Shown here: positions 1-11,101 of the stretch, one piece after another
How positions within the stretch are numbered: position 1 is the first letter of the stretch
Layout: every line of letters starts with the position of its first letter
Origin: Aquilaria yunnanensis
Taxonomy: Eukaryota; Streptophyta; Magnoliopsida; Malvales; Thymelaeaceae
Direction: 5' to 3'
Assembly (NCBI GenBank): GCA_039654915.1
Contig: CM077593.1
Coordinates: forward strand, 79,836,501 to 79,900,500
DNA length: 64,000 nt
Notes under the pieces: generated by a model
Told to the model about the DNA's origin: nothing
Databases searched by the model: none
Seen by the model: only the letters and a program-made list of their open reading frames with translations
Translations under genes and position numbers: made by a program

Positions 1-2124
1 ATAACCAATTGGACTTCCATTTATTGGTGAAGGCTAGGAAATTAAAAAGCCATTTTTGAAAGGATTGAGAGTTACGGTGAAAGTTGGTCTAACATGGATT
101 TGAAGTAAAGTTACCCCATATTGGCACAAAATCATTACAGATCCAAAAGATATGCATTAGAGATTCCTCCTGAGTTTGACATCTCGGACAAGCAGGAGAA
201 ATATTACAACTATGATCTGCCAAATTAGCTGTTGTAGGGAGGACATTAAGAAGGCATTTCTAGAGAAAAACCTTAAACTTGCATGGAAGAAAATGACCCC
301 TAAATTTTCTTAAGAACAATTGAAAATTTGGGATCTTAGGAAATTCCATGAGAATTGTAGTGAAGGTTATTCTACAGAGAATCGTTGACCAGGATCTAGG
401 AAGCATAACCCTTCTTTACCGAGTAAGAACCTTTTGAATCACCATGCCATATGATAACATCAATTCTAGCTATCTCTAAGGGCACAGTCATAGTTATAAT
501 TTGGAAAGCTATATGGGGGCAAAACAATAAAAACACCAGCTCTTTATTCCATTAGGCCCTTTCCTGCGTAACCAAGTCTGCAGGTTTAAGCTTTTTGTAC
601 TTTGGATGGAAGCCTGGACTAACTACTCGAAGTAGTTCTGGAGGGAAATTCGGTAACCAAGAATTATACCATACCTAGATTTATTTTCCATCCCTGATAG
701 TCCAGCAATGATCAAAAGAAAGAATTTGGCTACCATATAGCAGGCTTTTCCAAATCAGAAAGGTGTTAGATTGAGCTTTTGCAGGCCAAACAGATTGAAA
801 GTGGCCATATTTAGATGAGAGGGCTTTATAAACCAAAGAATTGGAAGGATTAGAAAAAAAATCTCCATAAGGTTTTAGCTAACAAAGCCTGATTAAAAAG
901 ACACATGTCTTTTAATCTTAGGCTGCCAAAACCTTTAGGCATCATTAAAAGATGACGATTCTTGATATAAAACCCTTTGTGATCTTGATTGTTCAACCAT
1001 CAGAATTTGAAAATTTATCTGATAAGGTAATAGGGACTTTAAAAAGAGACATGATATAGACCGGTAGAGAGGAAAACGTTGCTTGGATAAGCGTCAGATG
1101 ACTTGCACTGTTAAGGAGATTCCTTTTTCAACTACTGAGATGGTGAGTAATCTTGTCTTCTAAGAATTTAAAGGGGGATGACCTGGCTATATTTTGACAA
1201 AATAGGGCTCCTAAATAGTTCAAGATCCTATCATTTAACTGAAAAGGTAAAATCTGACAAAATTCTTGGATCAAATTGCTTGGGACATTTTGACTGAAAA
1301 TCCATTTGGATTTGTCAAAATTGACTTCCTACCCTGCTGCCAATTCATAAAGCTTCAAAGTGGTACTTATTGAAGAAACTGACTCCTTTGAAGGGTGGAA
1401 GAATAATAGATAGTCATCATCAAAGAAAAGATGATTGATAATAGGTCCCTGTCTACTAGCTTTTAACCCAATCACTTGACCCAAAAAAATTAAAGAAGAT
1501 AAATAGGACAAAAAAGCTTTAGCGCACAAAATGAATATGTATGGAGACAATGGATCTCTTTGACGAAGCCCAGCTTGAGGAGTGAACCAATCCGTCATAC
1601 AACTATTAACAAGAATTGAGTATGAGGCGATGGAGATACATTGTAAAATTAAGGAAATCTAGGAATTGGGAAGGTTTATAGCTCTTAGCACCTTTTCCAT
1701 AAAGGACCATTTGATCTTGTTGTACGCTTTACGAATATCCAGCTTAAGAACTACCTTAAACCTTTTGGTCCACAGTTGGCTTTGGCCAGCTTAACTGTAT
1801 GAAGTAGCTTACGGGCAATAATAATATTATCTTGGATATGACACCCAAGGATAAATGCATTTTGAAAATCTAATACTAAAGAAGAGATGATCGGCTTCAG
1901 AAGATTAATTAGAGATTTAGCAATAATTTTGTAAACCATGTTGCAAAGGTTGATTGGTCTAAAATCTTCCACTTGATGGGCACCATTGATTTTTGGAATT
2001 AAAGTAATGAATGTCCGATTGAGTTGGTGGAGAAGAAGACCGTCATTTAGAAAAGACAAGACTACATCCACAGTTGAGTTGCCCAAAATGTGCCAATACT
2101 TTTTGACCACTATTGTAGGAAGAC
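1..2124 (-). pseudogene. LINE (non-LTR retrotransposon) pol, 3' part, decayed
   Basis: This is the 3' half of a plant L1-type LINE polyprotein, read on the minus strand and running off the left edge. The segment at 1751-2110 matches the N-terminal reverse transcriptase motifs (FRPINLCNMVYKIIAK, then QNAFILGCHIQDNI). The segment at 1329-1598 carries the motif GLRQRDPLSPYIFILCA and the catalytic region as FFDDDYLLFF in place of the usual FADD. Near 115-240 the minus strand encodes a zinc-binding zf-RVT module (CPRCQTQEESLMHIFWIC). Several stops and frameshifts separate these blocks, so it is not functional. The family assignment is firm; the exact clade is not determined. Confidence 0.88.
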
Positions 2125-3163
2125 TAGGGATGACAATTGGGTGGGTTGGGTTAGGCTTGGGTCAGGTTATTCAGGTTCAGATTTAATCAGGTCAGCATGT
2201 ATTTGGGTCCAGATCAGGTTATTTAGGTTAGGGTTAATTTCGGGTTAACTAGATTTCAGGTTTGGATTGGGTCAGACTGGATTTATTTGGGTTCAGATCC
2301 AATCAGGTTCGGTTATTAGGTCTTAAACCATATTCAACTTGATTCTCAGGTTTACTTGGTTCACTGATGCATAAGTTGAAATTGCTAAATTGACTCAATT
2401 TTTTTGTTTAATTTTAATTAAAATTTAATTTAACTAGACATAAAAAATAATATAAAATTTATGAAAATATATTAATATATAATTTATTTAATAAAATACT
2501 CTCTCTATATCAAGTTCTTTATAATATTCACTATTTAAAAATTAATCTATGACTTTTTATTTTCAACATTTTAGTATATAAATAAAAAATAATTATATTA
2601 AATAATAAATAATGATCTATAGTTTCTAAATATATACTTTTTAAATTTTGTTCTAACAAATAATCTCCTTTTGTCCCATTTTTCTTTACTCTATTTAACT
2701 TTTCTGACTAGTTTGACTTAAATTTATTTATATTATTATTTATTAAAAAATTAAAAAATATATTAAAAATTATAGGTCTTGATTTATCATTCATGTATAA
2801 ATTTTTTTATTTATATGTTAAAATGTTGAAAAAAAATTATATATTAATTGTTAAAATATGAATGATGCAAATAATTTGAGATGTAGGGAGTCATATGAAT
2901 AAATTTAATTTAAACTATTCAAAAAATTCAAATATTTTAAAGAATATGGGATAGAAGGGGTATTATAATTTCTAAAACCTAATTATTTATATCTCTCTAT
3001 CACAGTTTCACTAATCGTCTCTTATAGTTTTCTCGGGTTTCACTTCAATCGAGTTTGGGTTCGGGTCGGGGTTAGGTATAGTTGGGTTCGGGTCATTGAC
3101 TTTTCTAATCAAATCGGGTCTTTGGGTTAGGTCTTTGGGTTGAATCAAATTTTGTCATCTCTA
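2125..3163. mobile_element. hAT-type MITE inserted in the LINE
   Basis: A 1,039-bp non-coding element with terminal inverted repeats, TAGGGATGACAA at the left and its near complement TTGTCATCTCTA at the right. The flanking 8-mers AGGAAGAC and GAGAAGAA match at 5-6 positions, consistent with a decayed 8-bp hAT target duplication. LINE reading continues on both sides: the text ending in FKAP lies right of the element and the QKYWHI-like text lies left. The subterminal zones are full of GGGTT/TCGGGT words on both flanks, as expected of hAT transposase-binding repeats, around an AT-rich core. No transposase is present. Confidence 0.75.
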
Positions 3164-3400
3164 GAGAAGAACATCAGGCTTGGGGCTTTGAAGTTGCCTA
3201 GATCAAAGGCTGCTTTTTTAACTTCTTCCTTAGTAAATGGCCTATCCAGGTTAAGTTTTTGATCTTCAGTTAGAGCTTTGTTCAGTTTAGCACATATGGA
3301 ATTTTGAGCAAGCTCATTGTGGTGGGAAATGTCAAATAGAAAATTTATTGAATTTGGCTTCAAGGCTAATTGATTTTCCAAGGTAATTTTTTAGGCTGAT
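3164..3400 (-). pseudogene. LINE pol, segment upstream of the reverse transcriptase
   Basis: This is the continuation of the LINE reading frame upstream of the hAT-type MITE. On the minus strand it reads a linker with the motif LDRPFTKEEVKKAAFDLG followed by NFKAP, the conserved segment just before LINE reverse transcriptase motif 1. It joins in frame order to the segment at 1751-2110 once the MITE is removed. Further 5' sequence (endonuclease) is absent: similarity stops near 3400, where pararetroviral intergenic sequence begins, so the LINE is truncated there. Confidence 0.75.
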
Positions 3401-3549
3401 AAAATATAAATGGGTGAAATGTTAATATTGGAAAATGTATAATACAAGAAATATATTACATTGCATGAATATCTAGATTAATGTACTTGTTTTTATTGTT
3501 TTTTTTATCCATCTATATAACCATCTCTTAAGCTCGAGACTTCTTCATC

Positions 3550-3557
3550 TATAAATA
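3550..3557 (+). promoter_or_regulatory. TATA box of the pararetroviral intergenic promoter
   Basis: TATAAATA lies about 150 bp upstream of the primer-binding site, inside the intergenic region where caulimovirids place their single full-length-transcript promoter. A second weaker candidate, CTATATAACC, lies near 3513. Function is inferred from position only. Confidence 0.45.
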
Positions 3558-3699
3558 TGTGTGTTGGTTTTTAGATGGGGCATGCTTTCCACTATTTTGT
3601 CTTCACCCCTGTAATAAGTCTTGCTCTCTGCTTTAAGCTTTTATGTTTGTATTTTCAATATGCTCTCCGCGTATTGTATCTTGGTTCTTGGTCCTCTTT

Positions 3700-3711
3700 T
3701 GGTATCAGAGC
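3700..3711 (+). other. tRNA-Met primer-binding site, viral genome origin
   Basis: TGGTATCAGAGC is the standard complement of the initiator tRNA-Met 3' end and defines position 1 of caulimovirid genomes. No LTR precedes it, which fits a pararetrovirus better than an LTR retrotransposon. Confidence 0.8.
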
Positions 3712-3776
3712 CATAAGGTTTTTAAAGACTCATGTTTGTAAGTATAGGTATTCAGTTTCAATAACACTACAAGAAA

Positions 3777-4140
3777 AACGGCATTTAGCGACGGTTGAAT
3801 TAGCGATGGCAAAAACTGTCGCTAATTAGCGACGGTAAATAGTCGCTAATAGTCCGGTGAACTATTAGCGACGGCTGTCCGTCGCTAAATTTTAGTGACG
3901 GCTGACCGTTGCTAAATTTTAGTGATGTGACGGTTAGTCGTCGCTAAGTTTAGTGACGCTTTACCTTCGCTAGTTTAGTGGCGGTGACCATTCCTAAAGT
4001 TAGTGACGGCTTACCGTCGCTAAACTTAGTAATGGTTAGCCGTTGCTAAATTTAGTGATGGCTAACCGTCGCTAATTAGTGACAGTTAGTGACGGCCTAC
4101 CGTCGCTAAAAGTTAGTGACGGCCTACCGTCGCTAATTTA
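3777..4140. repeat. CACTA-1 left subterminal repeats
   Basis: Many copies in both orientations of a roughly 10-15 bp unit TTAGYGACGG / CCGTCGCTAA. Further blocks of the same unit occur at 4493-4580, 4980-5170, 5340-5430 and 5722-5785. Such arrays are typical transposase-binding zones of CACTA elements. The inverted arrangement would form strong hairpins in single strands. Confidence 0.9.
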
Positions 4141-4492
4141 GGGCCAATTTGTTTTAACTTAAGCCAACTTAATTCAAACTAACTTATTTTTATGTTTACA
4201 TTTTTTTTACTTGAAACCAATTTTATTTGAAATTCAATATTATTTAGGTGAAATAATCCATTGATTGTAAAATGTTTATAATACTATTATTTTTTATGAA
4301 TTTTTCTTTTTTAAACATTAAAAAAGAAAATTTCATAGAAATTTAATAACATAATAAAAATTTTGTTTCAAATACATTATTACACCTATATAATATTGGC
4401 TTTCAAATGAAATCGGTTCTAGGTGAAAAAGATTTAAAAATAAAAATAAACCATTTTAGATTAAGTTGACTTAAGTTAAAACAAATTGGGTG
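4141..4492. mobile_element. Tourist-like MITE inside CACTA-1
   Basis: A 352-bp AT-rich non-coding element. The left end contains CCAATTTGTTTTAACTTAAG and the right end its near-perfect complement. It is flanked by TTA (4138-4140 and 4493-4495), the 3-bp duplication expected of PIF/Harbinger-type MITEs, and it interrupts the subterminal repeat array. A homologous copy sits at 14606-14943 in the viral leader. Confidence 0.75.
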
Positions 4493-4549
4493 TTAGTGAC
4501 GGTTAACCGTCGCTAAATTTAGTGACGCGTAACCTTCGCTATATTAGTT

Positions 4550-5790
4550 ATGGTTATTAGTGACGGTTTGACCTCGATAATTTAGCTCTGGTTATTTAAT
4601 CTTTATCATGTGACCTCAAATTTTTGCCATTTTATTTTACTTATTGTTCACCATTGTAGAATCTAGTTCAACAAAACCAATTATCATTTTAAATGTCACT
4701 AGTTTAATTGTATAATTAAAATTTTTAATTTCATTAATTCAGCATACAAACATATCTCCATATTTTTTTAGTAATGAACACAAAATCTATTTAATGAAAC
4801 TTAAATTCATTTGAGTTGATTTATTGTTACATGAGACTTAAGCATTTATTAATATTTTATTATGTCATTTTGGGTTAGTAGTAATAGTAATATGTTCACA
4901 CCTATAGAGGGCAATTAGTGGGTAGTTTTAAGCGACACACAGCCGTCGCTATGCAATAACTTTAATTTTCTTCTGCTCCACTAAATTTAGTGACAGCTTA
5001 CCGTCGCTAAAGTTAGTGATTTCTTACCGTCGCTAATTTAGTGACGGATAATCGTTGCTAATTTTAATGACGTCTTACCATCACTAATTTAGTGACGGTT
5101 AATCGTCGCTAATTTTAATGACGCCTTACTGTCGCTAATTTAGTGACGGTTAACCGTCGCTAAAGTTTACAAAATTCCAAAAAACGGTAATAGTTCTCAT
5201 GTGTTAGTCATTTTTTACACTAAATTGTCATCTGTTTTAACGTAAATATTTTTTTTAATATATCTACTATAGTGGAGATATGGATCTTAAAGTTGAATTA
5301 AAGTTTAGTTGAGGGTGATGAATCGCTGCCTGACATTGGTCATGTAGTTATGGTTATTACTGACGGTTTGACCGTGGTGATTTAGCTATTGTTAGCAGTC
5401 GTTAATAATTAGCGACTGATAGCCTTCACTCGGGGCCGATTATTTAATCTTTATAATGTGACCTCAAATTTTTCACTTTTATTTTACTTATTGTTTATGT
5501 TACATCTACTTCAACAAAACCAGTTATCGTTTTTTATGTAATATGTTTAATTCTATAATTATAATTTTTAATTTGATTAATTCAGCATACAAATCTCTAT
5601 ATATTTTTAGTAGTAATTAACAACAAATATATATCTATATGAAAATAAAAGTAATGGACTATTGATTTATTGTCACATGAAGCTTAACCATTTATTACTA
5701 TTTTATAATCTTCTTGTTTAGACTAGCGAGGGCCAGTAGTCGCTAGTCCTAAGCGACTTTAAGCCGTCGCTATACAGTTACTTATTGACT
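4550..5790. repeat. Tandem duplication in the CACTA-1 subterminal region
   Basis: The block around 4550-4960 recurs at about 5343-5785 with moderate divergence. Both contain a stretch beginning TTTAATCTTTAT followed by ATGTGACCTCAAATTTTT, an AACAAAACCA stretch, AATTCAGCATACAAA, and end in a subterminal repeat block. A segment of the terminal region was therefore duplicated within the element. Confidence 0.75.
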
Positions 5791-6140
5791 CCTTTAACGC
5801 GCCGTGTGTTCTCTCCTGTTTAGTTCCTGTGCGTTGCTTGTTTTCTTCGCACTAACTACTCTTCTCCCATTTTGAACCTCTTCTTCGCACTGACTACTCT
5901 TTTCCCATTTCGAACCTCTTCTCCAATCTCCTCTACCTCCCCTTCCCCAGCCGAAATCGGCAGCTCTGGTGGAACGCCCCTGTCTTTCACGCCTCCCCTT
6001 CCGCCGCCTCACAGACGCGACGCGAATCGTCCATAATTTCAAGACAGAGACATATCTTTGCTGCGTCACCCCCAATCAGCATAATCGGTCCTCCCTACCA
6101 CTAGAAAATGGGTGACGATTGTCTTGTTTCTCAAGTAAAT
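5790..6140 (+). promoter_or_regulatory. Possible transcription-start/5' leader region of CACTA-1
   Basis: After the subterminal repeats the composition shifts to a C/T-rich, relatively GC-rich leader with repeated TCTTCTCCCA and TTCGCACTRACTACTC words. It is followed by an ATG at 6108 and a candidate splice donor (CAA/GTAAAT) at 6135 after nine codons. CACTA elements usually start their genes here. No recognisable protein follows, so this is a positional inference only. Confidence 0.3.
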
Positions 6141-9100
6141 CTCTCTTTCACTTTCATTTCACATCGATTTAGGGCTTAGTTTCAGTTCACATCGTCAGTT
6201 GAAATTAGGGTTTCACTTGACTTGCATTTTGATTTTTTTTTTTGTGCGTTGCTAGTTTCGGACATTTATCTGGTGGTGTGAACTTGTTAATTAGCTCCAT
6301 CTGTTGGTGCGCCAGCCGTTCATTTCAGATCCTTCATTGGTCATCTTTGATTTCAACGCTTACACAGTAAGGTTCTTTTTGTTGTTCATTTCGCAGCTAG
6401 TTAATTTTCATAACCATTTACAAAATGGGTTTATGTGTTCATACGGATGGATTGAGGAAATTTGTTTGCTGTCTAATTTTTATGTAAATTTAATAGGTTA
6501 TATACGTATCAATGTATCTGATATCTCAATGTTACTAACATGAAGCCTGCTAAATCTTAAACCCACTTATTAATTGATAATAAACTAGGTGAAATAGCAA
6601 AAGTATCAATGTAAATGGGTTGGAAAAAACAACTATAACTTCCTAAACTGACATAAGCCGAACTGGTGCATGCACTCACTACAAAAGGCCTTAGGAGAAA
6701 AAAAAATGGTGGCAATATGGGATTGGCAGCACTAGAGGATAGCAACCTATAGATGTTATGAAAACAAAGCTCAGCTACTTATTGAGTCTTGATATTAGAA
6801 TATGCCAAGTAATTACCATATTGCACTGCTGAATTAAGAAAATAATATACTATACCATAAGGCCAGCGAACGGCACACCCCTCGCAAGCATGGACTAGTA
6901 TCTGCAAAGTGAATGAGGAGAGTTTTCAAAGTTACTATGACCTGTAGACTTGGAGAATTCAAGTTTAGAAACCAGGCCCTATCTTTTCTGAAATGTTGCA
7001 TCTGTAAAGTCAATGAGGAGAGTTTATAAGTAGTGCAGTCTAAAAAATTTCAGTTTCTGATAAAAGACACAATTTCTCTATGTGACTAATAAAGTTCTAC
7101 TTCTTCAAAAAAGCCTCAGTACCACAACATTACAAATTTTCTTTTACTTATCAATCAGGAAAGCAATACCATAACCTTCAGTTCCTTTAATACCTGCTTA
7201 GGTCATATCTACTTAGATCACTCCTTCATGTTCGTCGTTGGCTAGTGTACAAGACATTCAGAATGTCTTCCTTTGCTTTGTTTGTTTAGAATATCATACG
7301 ATAGTTTGATCAGAAATTACCTCTAGCTGTGTCACAGGCTGCCTGTGGTTACCTCTTCCTTTTTCCTACCAATATTTGGCCATCTAGAAATCACAAAGCC
7401 TTCATTGGTTTCTAATGTGATTCTACTGCATCCTTCTGGTCAAACCTGGAAAAATAACTTCCAGCTTATTATTTTTCCTTCTTGAATAGTTGTATGTCTT
7501 TTTGTCCCTTCTTCCTTTAGCCAGCAAGTTTTTCATTATATCTTTTTAATTCAGTAATTTCTTGCCTCCTGGATTACTCTTGGTTCAAGAACCACTTTAT
7601 GAACCTTTTTCATTTCATGGCAGAACTATTCTGCCCTGTCATCAAACCAGTTTTTATCCATCCGGGTTTTGAGTCTTAGCTTGGGTATAAGCACCTGAAC
7701 AAGTCACTTTTACACATAAGGACTTATTCCCAAAGATTCAAGCCAAATAAACCATTCTAGCTCAAAGTAAGCCTGGCATTCAAAGGTGACAATCCTGCAA
7801 TACACCACAGTATATCCCCCTGCAGCTATTTCTGAACCAAACCACTTTATATTTCTTTCAGTCAATCTTCATTTTATATATATATATTTTTCCCTACTGC
7901 ATTTGGTTTTGTCTTCCTTTCTTAGTTTGCTTTATAGCATCTTTCTGAGTTACTTCGCCTGATAAAGAACCTTTTCTTCATTTTTTTTTTTAAGTTTCAG
8001 GTCGTTCATTTGTTCTAACTCTCTAAACAAGTCTTTGTTGGCCATGCTGACTTGTTCATAAAATTTCAGGCCATCTTGACATCTTTAGGTCAAAGTCAAT
8101 CTATTTGTCAAAGGAAACAATTGAGCTTAAGATGCAGCAGTCTTCATTATTGCTTCCCCCGGCTTTACAAATGCTTGTAAAACCTCAGACATTGCCAAAC
8201 TCTTGCATTTCAGACTTGCTACACATTCAACTTTATGTTTCAAGTAGTTTATTATCTTGTCTTCACCATAAACCAGTAACTTGCTTCAAAAGTCAGTCCT
8301 TGAGGTCAAGACACAAGTCAAGTTTATGACCTTTCTGCGGCTTAACTTCCTATGTTCACAATTTAGTCAAGCCTTAATTAATGCTTCAAGCTTTCTGTGA
8401 AGTTCCTCATTTTTCTGATGTTTTTGGTTTGAAGTCAAGATCCTGGTCAACTTTAATGAACCAGCGAAAGAATCAGAGTTTCTCAGCTCAGTTCCAACAA
8501 TTTAACTTCAGAGAGTACTCAAACCAGTTTTATATAGCCATTGAAATTTATTCCCCAAGACTCTACTTCGAAAACACTCTTGAGTTGTAAGTCAACCAGT
8601 AGGTCAAACCTCCATCAACAAGCAATAGTTTCAGGTTTACCTTTAAGCCATTCTCAAGTTTTAACTCTGGCCTTGAGCTTAGCACCTGTATATGTTGTGA
8701 TCTTTCAGTCAATGCTCCAATTTAATGATTCCTTTCACCTCTCCTGCCAGTCATATATCAACTTCAGAAGCCCTCCATTTGGTCTCCAATTTTCTGTTTA
8801 ATAAATCTGTCAATGAAGATTTCAACTCACTTACACCTTCTGATTTCGAAGTCATTCTTTGATTTCCACAATCATCGGCTTAATAGTGTAGACATGATTT
8901 ATTCCCATTATGAAACTCATTTGAATCTAAAAACTTCAGTAGATAGCCCCTGATTGAAGAGTTAGAAGCTTGCACTTGAAAGGGTCATTTTAAGCTCCAT
9001 TTGAAATTTTAGGTTCAAACTATGGAAACACTTTTCTATAGTTATCAGAAAGTTTTCAACAATTAAATACTCCAATTCGAAGGCTTAATTCAAGATATGC

Positions 9101-10060
9101 CCCAAAAATTTCCATAATACATTATCAACATTGCTGATTTCCTGTCTTTTATAGCACTTCCTTCATAACCAGGAAGTTTTCATGGAAAAAATTTCTCAAC
9201 AAGTTATAATTTACCATGAGATCATAACTGAAAAAACTAAGGTTCAAATGCTTTTCCAAGCTCAAAGTCAACAGTTGGGTCAAACTTTGCTCAATTAAGC
9301 TCTCATGCTGATTTTTCTTACTGGCAGCCACCAAATTGAGTCAAGATTTCTTCCTCTTGCTGCAAATGTCTAGGGACTACTTCATAACCTTCTCACAGCA
9401 ATTTAGACCTCAATGTAACAGCCACAAACACGCAAAACCCTTAAATCCATGTCATCATCCCAAACCTGTTTTTCGACAAATTTATAGCTTGAGCTTGGAA
9501 TCTTAGGAGGTCATTTTTATTTCTACAGCTCCAAATCCAGCCAAACATAGCAGTATACTGCTATAGGTTATAAGAAACTTGTTCATCACTTTAGACCTCA
9601 GTTTAGAAGTCATTCCCCCAAAGTTTGAAGAGCACCCAGTTCTGTAAGTTGTCTTAGTAGCAACCTTGATCTTAAGAGGCCATCTTGAGTTCCATGGCTT
9701 CTTTTTTCTGTAATCACACTTATCATTTAAAAATATCTAAAACAAATATCTGATTCTGCTAATTTCTTCTTTTCTGTTCTTTTTTCAGTTTATCACCCAA
9801 CCCTCCATGGTTATGGTATCCCTTGGGGTAGCATAAACGGATCCAATATCAAAAACCCTATCCAGCAATACTACTTGTCCTGAGTTTGGTTTATATACAT
9901 TATGCTATAGTCTTGTATACATCAAGCCTTAACAAATCACTGGATTAGACATGGGAATGAGCAAATCTAAGCATGACTCCGTATACATGAATCCTTGTCA
10001 ATATCTAGGTATCCGAATGTATGTGCAAGAATAAGTGCCCTTCAACAGATTCCATGACTA
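6141..10060. other. CACTA-1 interior, non-coding, no gene recognised
   Basis: About 3.9 kb without a recognisable coding domain on either strand; short open frames here show no family motifs. The plus strand is T/C-rich. From about 7.1 kb it has degenerate, imperfectly repeated phrases (see the AGTCAA repeat entry). Isolated CACTACAAAA and CACTAGAAAA words at 6677 and 6100 resemble the element terminus but lack subterminal repeats. Confidence 0.5.
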
Positions 10061-10070
10061 GTAATCTTAC

Positions 10071-10282
10071 CCAACATATAATCCTTTTGGCCTTTTGCTT
10101 TTTCCATATTGAACAGCCAACTTGAAACATTCCTGTGTAATAGCCATAAATTTGTGGAGCAGACGTTGCAGGCATTGTATTTTTTATTGCAATAGAGCCC
10201 CAAGATGTTCTTGTACCTTGAACCTGCATTCTTTGCTTCATCACTTCACATGGAACATAAACAAAAGATGCAAGTTTGTCAC
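10071..10282 (-). pseudogene. Captured exon of a mitochondrial substrate carrier (mitoferrin-like/SAM-carrier type)
   Basis: The minus strand encodes a conserved carrier-family segment. It contains the mitochondrial carrier signature VPCEVMKQRMQVQGT (the P-x-[DE]-x-[IVLM]-[KR]-x-R type), then a variable loop, then the motif QIYGYYTGMFQVGCSIW, which recalls plant mitoferrin-like and SAM-carrier-like proteins. The fragment is bounded by a candidate acceptor (ATTCCAG at 10283-10289) and a donor (GTAAGATTAC from 10070 downward), so it looks like one whole exon with its splice sites. A one-base insertion in an A-run near 10095 shifts the frame before the expected GPKGLY segment. Only this exon was found: no start, no other repeats of the tripartite carrier. 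It lies inside CACTA-1 in the orientation opposite to the thioesterase fragment. I infer capture of genomic DNA by the transposon or by something nested in it. Confidence 0.72.
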
Positions 10283-10380
10283 CTGGAATGAATAGACAAG
10301 TACAAGAGTCTAAACATTAGCGCAATAAATATAGATTTTCAGATTGAGCGTCAGACGGGTATTACTATACTTTTTCTAAA

Positions 10381-10408
10381 CTAGTAATTATATACGTGCG
10401 TACCACGT
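10381..10408 (-). other. Candidate Helitron 3' terminus (hairpin plus CTAG)
   Basis: On the minus strand the order is TACGTG, a 5-base loop, CACGTA (a 6-bp stem), eight bases, CTAG, then T. This is the arrangement expected of a Helitron 3' end inserted between A and T. If real, the element body extends to the right and would include the thioesterase fragment. No matching 5' TC end was identified, so this remains a candidate. Confidence 0.3.
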
Positions 10409-10909
10409 AAGTCATAATACCTAATTTTAACTTAAATAACTCTTATTTCAATTATATTGTTGAAAAGAAATAGTTTCAATTATTAGTTTCTTTTTTATAT
10501 TTTTTACATAGTTTTTATTATAATATTTTATCGTAACTATCCTTACTTGCACCATCCATTATAATATATTGCTCATTGTATTTCATTTCTGTTTATTATA
10601 ATCTTTACTGACTTTGTTATTGACATTGAACATCTTCTTTCAATTAAAATGAATCAAAGATGCCTAAAGCTTGGTGCTTGGATTTTGTTGGAGGTTGTTG
10701 AATTACAAAGAAAATTGGAAATTTTAGTGACGGCTATGAAAAGTAATCCCCATTTATCTTTTGTGCCCTAGCTGGATGTTTAGTGGTTCAAGGAAATAAA
10801 ATTATTGGATGTCTCTTAATTTCTTGTAAAAACAAGTTATTCTTGTAAGGAAAAGAAAGGGACAAATTGTGGATAAACATCTAGTTCCTAATGATATGTT
10901 TCTCTCTAG

Positions 10910-11101
10910 TTCAAAATAATCTAACTTGTGGTTTTATTTCTTCTTTGCTTGGTAAGAACATTAGAAACTTCTTGCATGGTGGGGCTATAGGGATGCTGGT
11001 GGATGTGCTCGGCTCCAGTGCTATTTATAGTCTTGGAGGTTCTTTAAGTGGAGTTCCAGTAAAGATCAACATCACATATGTTGGATACTGCTTCTGTTGA
11101 T
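10910..11101 (+). pseudogene. Captured exon of a hotdog-fold acyl-CoA thioesterase (ACOT13-like)
   Basis: The translated exon contains NFLHGGAIGMLVDVLGSSAI followed by SGVPVKINITY. This matches the core of plant acyl-CoA thioesterase 13-like proteins, where the HGG segment begins the hotdog helix and carries substrate-pocket residues. A polypyrimidine tract and acceptor (TTTCTCTCTAG, ending 10909) precede it, and a donor (GAT/GTGAGT) follows at 11102. One extra base near 11080 breaks the frame just before the expected LDTASVD-like end. No first exon or downstream exon was recognised within the element. It is a transposon-carried gene fragment that probably makes no enzyme but keeps usable splice signals. 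Confidence 0.75.

Larger units (their letters stand above)
3401..3764 (+). other. Endogenous pararetrovirus unit 1: intergenic region and start of leader
   Basis: This is the intergenic region of a caulimovirid-like genome copy. A TATA box (3550-3557), a T-rich transcribed segment and a tRNA-Met primer-binding site (3700-3711) occur in the expected order, followed by leader sequence. The stretch 3618-3764 is closely similar to 18551-18700, the corresponding part of unit 2. The left limit near 3400 is not sharp: it is where LINE similarity ends. The leader is interrupted at 3764 by CACTA-1 and resumes at 14142. Confidence 0.7.

Noticed and set aside
2130..2340. Interstitial telomere repeat
   Set aside because: The GGGTT words are irregular and bounded by inverted termini of a MITE; no TTTAGGG array.
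3777..4140. CRISPR-like regular repeats
   Set aside because: Units are short, inverted, degenerate and without unique spacers, in a plant genome; they are CACTA subterminal repeats.
5794..6075. Arg/Glu-rich minus-strand open frame of 93 codons
   Set aside because: Antisense to a C/T-rich leader next to CACTA-1 subterminal repeats; low complexity and no domain.
6677..6690. CACTACAAAA word as the terminus of a further nested CACTA element
   Set aside because: No subterminal repeats next to it, no partner terminus and no target duplication.
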